Part shown: positions 29,052 through 36,900 of the stretch, piece after piece
How the letters are laid out: the number at the start of each line of letters is the position of its first letter
Numbering within the stretch: position 1 is the first letter of the stretch
DNA from: Cellulomonas sp. PhB150
GTDB lineage: Bacteria; Actinomycetota; Actinomycetes; Actinomycetales; Cellulomonadaceae
Direction of reading: 5' to 3'
DNA: 64,000 bases
Assembly: GCF_003755175.1 (NCBI RefSeq)
Contig: NZ_RKHX01000002.1
Span: 124,001-188,000 of the forward strand
Notes under the pieces: generated by a model
What the model was told of the DNA's origin: nothing
Databases searched by the model: none
Seen by the model: the letters and a program-made list of their open reading frames with translations, nothing else
Translations under genes and position numbers: made by a program

Positions 29052-29149
29052 GCGGGCATCGGGGCAATTAGGCGCACCCATGTTGGCCCGATGGTCTCGT
29101 GTGGCTGGCGCTGGGGTGCAGGTCCTCGGCCGCTGCACGGCCGAAGCAA

Positions 29150-29610
29150 TAGTTCACGGTGGTCGAGTTCAGATCGCCCCGGATCCACTGCGAATCGGCG
29201 AAGGTGCTCGACGATCGGCTGCCACGGTTCCTCCGACAGTGTTCGCCGTGGTGATGCCGGCGCTTTGTCAACGAGGACGCCGTCACACGTTCGCCCTGCG
29301 ACTCAAGCAGCCCGGCGGAGCGTGGCACCGGGACGAGCGGCGCCATGGTGACTGACGAGGCGAGCATCGCCACCGCGGTCAACATGACGATGAGCAGACG
29401 CCGCGGAAGGACGGGAGTGCCGTGAGAGTGGCACTCCCAGCGGATCGGGACGCGGGTGACATTCGTTCCGACTTCGGAGGACGTGGGTGGGCGTCTCCCG
29501 ATGCCGATTCACGGCAGGCACGAGCGCCCAGGGGTCGTCCCGCGTGCGGACGATCATGACCTTTGTGAGTCCGGTGCTGCGGACCGCGACGAGGCGACGC
29601 TGCCTGAGTC
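29150..29610 (-). pseudogene. Decayed 5' copy of the discoidin/beta-helix protein gene
   Basis: Read leftward, the region matches the start of the gene at 36901-39564: MLTAVAMLASSVTMAPLVP parallels its leader MLTALAMIVSLVAIAPLVP, LESQGERVTASS parallels LISQGKPVTASS, and ADSQWIRGDLNSTTVN parallels ADPQWIQIDLGATVAI. The frame is broken by several indels and the rest of the gene is absent. Similarity continues into the upstream region: an identical 18-mer lies at 29563-29580 and 39658-39675. The flanks 29052-29149 and 29611-29800 hold nothing I can identify apart from the SDR gene's leader. Confidence 0.65.
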
Positions 29611-29800
29611 CGGGTCGGCTACTGCGCAGATCGCCCTCGCGCGGCAGCTCTGTGCCCCTGTCCGACTCGAATGACGACATTCGGCTGGTGTTGGCGGTGA
29701 CGGCGGCCGATCGGACTCGCGTCTCCGCCCTCGCCGCTATCGTCGCGGCATGGCGTCGGTGCCATTTGGCGCCATTCCGGCTTCCGCGAAGGAGACCCGC

Positions 29801-30697
29801 ATGCCGCCCGACCAGCTCACGTTCGACAACCCGGTCGAGCGCCACGCCCACATCAAGCCCCACGCCAGCTGGCAGCCCCTACCAGGCCTCGACGCCGAGA
29901 TCGACCCCAAGGCGGACCACGGCGAGACCACGTACCGGGGGACAGGAAGGCTCCCCGGCCGCAAGGCGCTCATCACCGGCGGCGACTCGGGCATCGGCGC
30001 GGCGGTCGCCATCGCATTCGCCCGCGAGGGCGCGGACGTGGCGCTGAGCTACCTCCCGGAGGAGCAGGTCGACGCAGAGGCCATCGCCGCGCACGTGCGC
30101 GCGGCGGGCCGGAAGGCGGTGCTGCTGCCTGGCGACATCCGCGACCGCGAGTTCTGCCGGTCGCTGGTGGCGGACGCGGTGGAGGGGCTCGGCGGGCTCG
30201 ACATCCTGGTGAACAACGCGGCGCACCAGGTGTACCACCAGTCCTTCGACGAGCTCGACGAGGCGGACCTGGACCGCACGATCCAGACCAACCTGTACGC
30301 GATGTTCTGGATCACCCGGGACGCCCTGCCGCACCTGCCGCCCGGGTCGACGATCATCAACAGCACGTCGGTGCAGGGGTACAACCCGTCGCCGATGATC
30401 ATCAACTACGCGTCGACCAAGTTCGCGATCATCGGGTTCACCAAGGCGCTCGCCGCCGACCTCGCACCGCGCGGCATCCGTGTCAACGCCGTCGCGCCGG
30501 GGCCGGTGTGGACGCCGCTACAGGTCACGGACGGGCAGCCGAGCGAGAAGCTGGACGGGTTCGGGGAGTCGTCGTGGCTCGGCCGGACGAGCCAGCCGGT
30601 GGAGCAGGCGCCCGCGTACGTGTTCCTCGCCTCGCCGGAGTCGAGCTTCGTCGTGGGCGAGGTCATCAACGTCAACGGCGGGGCCAACGTCCCCTGA
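29801..30697 (+). CDS. SDR family oxidoreductase
   Basis: The 298-residue protein is a classical short-chain dehydrogenase/reductase with NAD(P)-binding TGGDSGIG at about 58-65, NNAA, and the catalytic Y203-x3-K207 in NYASTK. The extended N-terminus (FDNPVERHAHIKPHASWQPL) places it near the general-stress SDR group exemplified by YhdF/YhxC, with unknown substrate. ATG 30801 is not used; ATG 29801 has GGAGA six bases upstream and is preferred over a start 17 codons earlier. Its stop abuts that of the LuxR gene on the other strand, with palindrome CCTGATCAGG across the two stops. Confidence 0.85.
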   Translation: MPPDQLTFDNPVERHAHIKPHASWQPLPGLDAEIDPKADHGETTYRGTGRLPGRKALITGGDSGIGAAVAIAFAREGADVALSYLPEEQVDAEAIAAHVRAAGRKAVLLPGDIRDREFCRSLVADAVEGLGGLDILVNNAAHQVYHQSFDELDEADLDRTIQTNLYAMFWITRDALPHLPPGSTIINSTSVQGYNPSPMIINYASTKFAIIGFTKALAADLAPRGIRVNAVAPGPVWTPLQVTDGQPSEKLDGFGESSWLGRTSQPVEQAPAYVFLASPESSFVVGEVINVNGGANVP

Positions 30698-33415
30698 TCA
30701 GGGGCGGTCCGCCATCGCCGTCGTCAGCTCCGCGCGGGAGCGCACCCCGAGCTTCGCGTAGACATTGCGCAGGTGGTACTCGATCGTCTTCGGACTAAGG
30801 AACAAAGCCGCGGCCGCCTCGCGCGTTGTCCGGCCGACGGCGAGCGTGCGCGCCACCTGCAGCTCCTGCGGGGTGAGGTGGTCGAGCCCGGTGACGTCGC
30901 GGCGGTGCGCCGTCTCGCCGGTGGCGCGCAGCTCGGCGGCGGCCTGGTCAGCCCACGGGGCGGCGCCCAGGGCATCGAACGTGGCCAGGGCGGCGCGCAG
31001 CGGTGGGCGGGAGTCGACGCGGCGGCGGGCCAGGCGCAGGCGGTGGCCGTAGGCGAGCTGGGTGCGGGCGGTCTCGAAGGTGTCGGGAGTCCGCGCGTGG
31101 AGCTCGAGCGCTGCGCCGAAGTGGTCGTCGATCGAGTCGTCCGGCGCGGTGAGGCCGAGTGCGCGGGCGGCGCGGGCGAGCGCCCACGGTTGGCCCTTGT
31201 CGGCGGCGCGTTCTGAGAGGCGCGTCGCCAGAGCGAGCGCCTCCGGAGCCCGGTCGAGCCGCATCAGGGCGTCGACCATCTCCGCCGCGGGCCACACGTC
31301 CACGTCGTCGAACCCGAGTGCCGCGGTGTGGTCGACCAGCGACTGGTACGCGTCGAGCGCCTCCTGGGCACGACCAGAACCCAGAGCCAAGTCGCCGAGC
31401 GCCGTGTACGCCCAGGTCTGGAAGAAGCCGATGTGGTGCTCGGTCGCCAGGGCCAGCGCCTCCTCCGCGTGGGCCAGCGCGGACGACGAACCCCGGCGCG
31501 CCTCGACGCACGCCAGCCCGGCCAGCCCCGCGACGAGGTCGGTCACCTGGCCGGCCTCGCGTGCCAGCGCGATGCCCTCGGTGTAGGTGGCAACCGCGTC
31601 GGTCCAGCGGTCGGTCGTGCCCTGGTCGCGGGCGACGTAGAACAGGAGGATCGGCAGCCCGCCGAGGTCGGCGCGGCGGCGGACGTGGCCGACGACGGTG
31701 GGGATGACGGAGCGTTCCGCACCGGCCTCGCGGAGGAAGAGCGGGCCCATGACGAGCCAGGGAGCGAGCCGGGGGTCGGCGAGCAGCGCGGGGTCGTCGA
31801 TCGCCTGGTCCATGGCGGCGCGGATCCGATCGGGGCCACCGTGGCCGACGATGATGCCCGCGAGGCCGGCGGCCATGGTGCCGAGCCAGATCGTCCGGGG
31901 GGTGCGGACGTGGGGGAGCAGGTCGTCGATGCGGGCCGCTGCTTGGGAGGCGGCGGCGATGTCGCCGGCGAACTGGGCGGCCAGGATGCCGTCGGCGAGG
32001 AGCTCGACGGCGCGATCCGCGTCGGTGACGGTGGACGCCGCTTCGAGGAGCAGGTCGCGTGCGTGCTCGACCGCGCCGGTCCGGATGGAGACCGCGCCCT
32101 CGAGCGCGGCAGCCCGGAGACGCAGGTCCGGGGTGGACGGCAGGGCAGACACCGCCGCCAGCGCGTCGAGTGCTGTCGACGGCTGACCGGCGCGCCAGGC
32201 GAACTCGGCGCCCGCGAGGAGGCGAGCAGCGCGGAGAGCGGCATCAGGTGTGAGCCGTGCGGCTCGTTCGTATCCCGCCGCCGCGACGGCGTGAGCGCCC
32301 CGGGCGCCGGCGCGGGCGGCGGCCTCGTCGAGTGCTGCCGCGACGGACGAGTCTGGCGACGTCGTCGCCTCGCCGAGGTGCCACGCGCGGCGGTCGGCGT
32401 CGTGAGAGCCGAGGACGGCCGCCAGGGCGAGGTGGACGGCTTGGCGGGAAGCCGGAGTCGCCTCCGCCCAGACCGCAGAGCGCACGAGGTCGTGCCGGAA
32501 CGCCACATGACCAGCGGACACGGTGAACAGGCCGGCGACGACCGCCTCGTCGAGGTCGGCGGCGCTGACGCCCAGATGAGCACAGGCCGGTTCGGTCGTC
32601 GTGAGGTCGCCGCCCGCAGCCGCCGCCACCAGGAGCGCGGTGCGCGCCGCGGGGGAGAGGGCGTCGGCGCGGACGGCGAAGGCGCGCGCGAGGGAGGCGG
32701 GCACGGGGACCGGAGCGTCGTCGGGCAGGGCGGCGAGCGATGCGTCGTCGGGCAGCTCGAGCAGGGCCAGCGGGTTGCCGCCCGTCGCGGCGAGCAGGCG
32801 CGACCGCGCCGACGGGGGAAGCCCGCGGCCGGCAAGCAATGCGTCCGCGGAGTCCGCAGCGAGCCCGGTGACCGCGAGGACGGGAAGGCCGACCGACGTC
32901 ACCAGAGACTGCTCGCCCTCCCGCACCGCGAGCACCACCGCGACCGGGTCCGACGACAGCCGGCGGGCCGCGAACGTCAGCGCCTGCGCGGTGGGCAGGT
33001 CCAGCAGGTGCGCGTCGTCGACCACCAGCACCAGCGGCGCGTCCTCCGCGACCCGGCTCAGCAGCCCCAGCACTGCGGCGCCGACCGCGAACCGCTCGCT
33101 CTCCGCACCCGGCCGCAGCGCGAGCGCGGCGCCAAGCGCATCCGCCTGCGGCGAGGGCAGGCCGTCGAGGTGGTCGAGCACCGGTCGCAGCAGCTGCAGC
33201 AGCCCGCCGAAGGGGACCTCGCGTTCGGCCGACACACCCGCGGCCTGCAGCACCCGCATCCCGGCATCGAGGGACGACGCGACGAAGTCCGACAGCAGCG
33301 CGGACTTCCCGATCCCCGCCTCGCCGACGACGACCAGCGTCCCGCCCTCGCCGACGCGCGCCGCCGCGGCCAGGGACCGCAGCACCTGGCGCTCGCGCTC
33401 GCGGCCGACCAGCAC
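30698..33415 (-). CDS. LuxR-family regulator with N-terminal AAA ATPase (LAL type)
   Basis: The 905-residue regulator has Walker A GEAGIGKS at 31-38, Walker B LVLVVDDAHLLDLP at about 135-148, a long TPR-like helical middle, and a C-terminal LuxR helix-turn-helix (about 838-900) with LTPQELQVARTLAVGRTTRE and FLSPKTIEYHLRNVYAKLG. LAL regulators are usually activated by a small-molecule or nucleotide cue and control nearby operons. It starts at GTG 33415, divergent from the methyltransferase at 33525 across 109 bases, so that operon is its likely target. Confidence 0.88.
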   Translation of the reverse strand: MLVGRERERQVLRSLAAAARVGEGGTLVVVGEAGIGKSALLSDFVASSLDAGMRVLQAAGVSAEREVPFGGLLQLLRPVLDHLDGLPSPQADALGAALALRPGAESERFAVGAAVLGLLSRVAEDAPLVLVVDDAHLLDLPTAQALTFAARRLSSDPVAVVLAVREGEQSLVTSVGLPVLAVTGLAADSADALLAGRGLPPSARSRLLAATGGNPLALLELPDDASLAALPDDAPVPVPASLARAFAVRADALSPAARTALLVAAAAGGDLTTTEPACAHLGVSAADLDEAVVAGLFTVSAGHVAFRHDLVRSAVWAEATPASRQAVHLALAAVLGSHDADRRAWHLGEATTSPDSSVAAALDEAAARAGARGAHAVAAAGYERAARLTPDAALRAARLLAGAEFAWRAGQPSTALDALAAVSALPSTPDLRLRAAALEGAVSIRTGAVEHARDLLLEAASTVTDADRAVELLADGILAAQFAGDIAAASQAAARIDDLLPHVRTPRTIWLGTMAAGLAGIIVGHGGPDRIRAAMDQAIDDPALLADPRLAPWLVMGPLFLREAGAERSVIPTVVGHVRRRADLGGLPILLFYVARDQGTTDRWTDAVATYTEGIALAREAGQVTDLVAGLAGLACVEARRGSSSALAHAEEALALATEHHIGFFQTWAYTALGDLALGSGRAQEALDAYQSLVDHTAALGFDDVDVWPAAEMVDALMRLDRAPEALALATRLSERAADKGQPWALARAARALGLTAPDDSIDDHFGAALELHARTPDTFETARTQLAYGHRLRLARRRVDSRPPLRAALATFDALGAAPWADQAAAELRATGETAHRRDVTGLDHLTPQELQVARTLAVGRTTREAAAALFLSPKTIEYHLRNVYAKLGVRSRAELTTAMADRP

Positions 33416-33524
33416 CGGCCCAGTCTAGGGAGAACCCCAGGGGGACCCCCCGATGCGATGCGCTTCCGCAGGACGCGAGAGTCGAAAGAGGACAAATCGT
33501 CCGCAGCAACAGAGGAGCACACAG

Positions 33525-34610
33525 ATGACCATCCAGGCCGACGCACCCCAGCGCGTCATCGACCCCGACAAGCTCATGGCCTTCGTCTTCCGCGCCGTCG
33601 AGGAGGTCGGCGCGACGCTCAACACCGCCCTGGTCGTCATGGGCGACAAGCTCGGCTACTACCGGGAGATGGCCGACGGCCGACCCATCACGCCCGGCGA
33701 GCTCGCCGAGCGCACCGGCACCGGTGAGCCGTACACGCGGGAGTGGTTGTCCGCGCAGGCGGCCGGCGGGTACGTGACCTACGACGCCGAGACGCGCAGA
33801 TACACGCTGCCCGCCGAGCACGCCGTCGCGCTCGCGGACCCGACGAGCCCGGCCTACCTGCCCGGCTTCTTCCAGCTCGCGCACGGCGCCGTGCGTGACG
33901 CGCCGGAGATCCTCACCGCCGCGACGGACGGCGACGGGCTCGGCTGGCACGCGCACAACGGCGACGTGCACCACGGGTGCGAGCGGTTCTTCCGCACCAT
34001 GTACAACGGGCACCTCATCGGCGAGTGGCTGCCGGCGCTCGACGGCGTCGTCGCGAAGCTCGAGGCGGGCGCGCGGGTCGCGGACGTCGGGTGCGGGCAC
34101 GGGGCGTCGACGATCCTCATGGCGAAGTCGTTCCCCAACTCCACGTACGTCGGGTCCGACTACCACGCGGAGTCGATCGAGATCGCACGGTCGCGGGCCG
34201 ACGAGGCCGGCGTCGCGGACCGCGTGACCTTCGAGGTCGCACCCGCCACCGGGTTCTCCGGGACGGGGTACGACCTGATCACGATGTTCGACTGCCTGCA
34301 CGACATGGGCGACCCCGTCGGCGCGGCCCGGTACGTGCGGCAGGCCATCGCCGACGACGGGACGTGGATGGTCGTCGAGCCGATGGCCGGGGACCACATC
34401 GAGGACAACCTCAACCCCGTCGGGCGGACGTACTACGGGTTCTCGACCCTGGTGTGCACGCCCGCGGCGCTGTCCCAGGAGGTCGGGCTCGCGCTCGGCA
34501 CCCAGGCAGGGCCGGCACGCATCCGGGACGTCGCGACGACCGGCGGGTTCACCAGCTTCGGCACCGCCGCGACCACGCCGTTCAACAACGTGTTCGAGAT
34601 CCGGCCGTGA
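33525..34610 (+). CDS. SAM-dependent methyltransferase (Rv2258c-like)
   Basis: The 361-residue protein has an N-terminal winged-helix dimerisation region (about 15-100, ALVVMGDKLGYYREMADG) and a class I methyltransferase domain with motif I VADVGCGHGAST at about 187-198 and DLITMFDCLHDMGDP. This two-part layout is that of Rv2258c-type O/N-methyltransferases. AGAGGAG sits nine bases before ATG 33525. It overlaps the following hydrolase-glycosyltransferase gene by four bases if that begins at GTG 34607. The acceptor is unknown; the operon suggests a small molecule or lipid that is also glycosylated. Confidence 0.85.
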   Translation: MTIQADAPQRVIDPDKLMAFVFRAVEEVGATLNTALVVMGDKLGYYREMADGRPITPGELAERTGTGEPYTREWLSAQAAGGYVTYDAETRRYTLPAEHAVALADPTSPAYLPGFFQLAHGAVRDAPEILTAATDGDGLGWHAHNGDVHHGCERFFRTMYNGHLIGEWLPALDGVVAKLEAGARVADVGCGHGASTILMAKSFPNSTYVGSDYHAESIEIARSRADEAGVADRVTFEVAPATGFSGTGYDLITMFDCLHDMGDPVGAARYVRQAIADDGTWMVVEPMAGDHIEDNLNPVGRTYYGFSTLVCTPAALSQEVGLALGTQAGPARIRDVATTGGFTSFGTAATTPFNNVFEIRP

Positions 34611-36838
34611 GTCCCTTCACCGAGAGGGGTGACCCGGGAGCCGTGGCGGTCCACACTGCGAGTGTGAGCCACGGCCCCCGGGCCACCCGCCCGGTTGTTG
34701 CCCCGGATCCGAGTCGCGCCGCCGATCCGGACCTCGAGGGCGTCGCGGAGCGGGACGGGGTGCGGCTCGCGTACGCCGTGTACGGCGACGCGCACGCGCC
34801 GACCGTCGTGCTCGTGCCGACGTGGTCGATCGTGCCGTCGCGGTTCTGGAAGGCGCAGGTCGGGTACCTCGCCCGGCACTACCGGGTGGTGACGTTCGAC
34901 GGGCGGGGGAGCGGAGCCTCGTCTCGCCCGGCGGGGGCCGCCGCGTATGAGGACACTGAGTACGCGGCGGACCTGCTCGCGGTGCTCGATGCCACCGGCA
35001 CGGACACGGCCGTGCTCGTGTCGCTGTCCTGCGGCGCCGCCTGGTCGGTGCACGTCGCCGCGAAGCATCCCGAGCGCGTGCTCGGGCTCGTCGCGATCGC
35101 CCCGTCGTGCGGCATGAACGTGCCGACGCCCGGCCGCGACCACGTGCCGTGGGACGAGCCGCTCGACTCCTCCGACGGTTGGGCGAAGTACAACAAGCAC
35201 TACTGGCTTGGCGGCGGGTACGACGACTTCGTCGAGTTCTTCTTCGCGAAGATGTTCGCGGAGCCGCACTCGACGAAGCAGATCGAGGACTGCGTCGACT
35301 GGTCGCACGAGATCACGCCGCAGGTGCTGTCCGACTCCACGGCCGGGCGGCTCGGGTGTGAGGGGGCCGTCTGCGAGTCGATCGAGCCGCTGGCCCGCGC
35401 GGTGCGGTGCCCCGTGCTCGTCGTGCACGGGACCGACGACCAGATCCGGCCGATCGCGTTCGGCGAGCGACTCGCGGAACTGACCGGCGGCGAGCTCGTC
35501 GCGATCGACGGCGCCGGGCACGGGCCGCCCGCGCGAGACCCCGTCAAGGTGAACCACCTGATCCGCGACTTCGTCGACAGGGTCGTGCCGCGGGCTCCCG
35601 CGCGCCGGACCTGGACACGGGCCGCCCGGCGGACGCCGCGCGCGCTGTACCTGTCCTCGCCCATCGGGCTGGGCCACGCGCAGCGCGACGTCGCCATCGC
35701 CGCCGCGCTGCGCGAGCAGCGCCCCGAGCTGGAGATCGACTGGCTCGCGCAGCACCCCGTGACCCGCGTGCTCGCGCAGCACGGCGAGCGCGTGCACCCG
35801 GCGTCGGCGTGGCTGCGCAACGAGTCCGGCCACATCGAGCACGAGGCCGGCGAGCACGACCTGCACGCGTTCCAGGCGATCCGCCGCATGGACGAGATCC
35901 TGGTCAACAACTTCATGGTGTTCGCCGACGTGGTCGCCGAGGGGCACTACGACCTGGTGATCGGCGACGAGGCGTGGGACGTCGACTACTTCCTGCACGA
36001 GAACCCCGAGCTCAAGCGCTTCTCGTTCGCGTGGATGACGGACTTCGTCGGGTGGCTGCCGATGCCCGACGGCGGCCCGCGGGAGGCCGCGCTGACCGCG
36101 GACTACAACGCGGAGATGCTCACGCAGCGGGCGCGGTTCGCGCGGGTGCGGGATCGGTCGGTGTTCGTGGGGTCGCCCGACGACGTCGTCGACGTGCCGT
36201 TCGGGCCGGGGCTCCCGTCGATCCGCGGGTGGACCGAGGAGAACTACGACTTCGCGGGGTATGTGACGGGTTTCGACGCCGGTGCTGCGGCGGCCGGTGC
36301 CGCTTCCGTGCGTTCGTCGCTCGGCGTGGGCGAGGACGAGCGGCTGTGCGTCGTGACCGTCGGCGGGTCCGGGGTGGGGGAGTCGCTGCTGCGCCGGGTG
36401 CTCTCCGCCGTTCCCCGGGCACGCGAGCTCGCACCCGACCTGCGGTTCGTCGTCGTCGCCGGCCCGCGCATCGACCCGTCGTCCCTGCCTGCACCGGACG
36501 GGGCGACCGTGCTCGGCTACGTGCCGGACCTGTACCAGCTGTCGGCCGCGTGCGACGTGGCCGTGGTGCAGGGTGGGCTGACCACGTGCATGGAGCTGAC
36601 CGCGCTGCGCAAGCCGTTTGTCTACGTGCCGCTGCAGCACCACTTCGAGCAGAACATCCACGTGCGAAACCGGCTCGAGCGCTACGGGGCCGGACGGCAC
36701 CTGCCCTACGCCGACGCGCTCGACCCCGACGGGCTGGCCGAGGCCGTGGCCAAGGAGCTCGGCACCGAGGTGACCTACCGCGAGGTGGAGACCGACGGGG
36801 CGCTGCGGGCGGCGCGACTGCTGGCCGACCTGGTCTGA
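34607..36838 (+). CDS. Alpha/beta hydrolase fused to a GT1-type glycosyltransferase
   Basis: The 743-residue protein has two enzyme domains. Residues about 45-325 are an alpha/beta hydrolase with nucleophile S141 in SLSCGAA, VVHGTDDQIRP (Asp) and GAGHGPP (His). Residues about 343-742 are a GT1/MGT-like glycosyltransferase: SSPIGLGHAQRDVAIAAALR at the start of the acceptor half and VQGGLTTCMELTALRKP at about 655-671 in the donor-binding half. The start is uncertain: GTG 34607 overlaps the methyltransferase stop; GTG 34643 and 34664 are alternatives. The linker is basic and proline-rich. Fusion plus coupling to a methyltransferase suggests sequential action on one substrate, which is unknown. 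Confidence 0.8.
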   Translation: MSPFTERGDPGAVAVHTASVSHGPRATRPVVAPDPSRAADPDLEGVAERDGVRLAYAVYGDAHAPTVVLVPTWSIVPSRFWKAQVGYLARHYRVVTFDGRGSGASSRPAGAAAYEDTEYAADLLAVLDATGTDTAVLVSLSCGAAWSVHVAAKHPERVLGLVAIAPSCGMNVPTPGRDHVPWDEPLDSSDGWAKYNKHYWLGGGYDDFVEFFFAKMFAEPHSTKQIEDCVDWSHEITPQVLSDSTAGRLGCEGAVCESIEPLARAVRCPVLVVHGTDDQIRPIAFGERLAELTGGELVAIDGAGHGPPARDPVKVNHLIRDFVDRVVPRAPARRTWTRAARRTPRALYLSSPIGLGHAQRDVAIAAALREQRPELEIDWLAQHPVTRVLAQHGERVHPASAWLRNESGHIEHEAGEHDLHAFQAIRRMDEILVNNFMVFADVVAEGHYDLVIGDEAWDVDYFLHENPELKRFSFAWMTDFVGWLPMPDGGPREAALTADYNAEMLTQRARFARVRDRSVFVGSPDDVVDVPFGPGLPSIRGWTEENYDFAGYVTGFDAGAAAAGAASVRSSLGVGEDERLCVVTVGGSGVGESLLRRVLSAVPRARELAPDLRFVVVAGPRIDPSSLPAPDGATVLGYVPDLYQLSAACDVAVVQGGLTTCMELTALRKPFVYVPLQHHFEQNIHVRNRLERYGAGRHLPYADALDPDGLAEAVAKELGTEVTYREVETDGALRAARLLADLV

Positions 36839-36848
36839 CGCGTACGAA

Positions 36849-36882
36849 CGCCGGCCGACCCGTCGCAACGGGCCGGCCGGCG
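36849..36882. terminator. Bidirectional hairpin terminator
   Basis: A 15-base arm at 36849-36863 pairs with 36868-36882 with one mismatch and a 4-base loop. It lies between the convergent ends of the fusion gene (36838) and the discoidin gene (36901), so it can serve both. Confidence 0.7.
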
Positions 36883-36900
36883 TCCTTCAACTACGGACGA

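Noticed and set aside
27000-29800. A right-hand attachment site repeating the ssrA end
   Set aside because: I scanned for GATTCCCGCCACCTCCACC and close variants and found no copy, so the island's right edge stays undefined.
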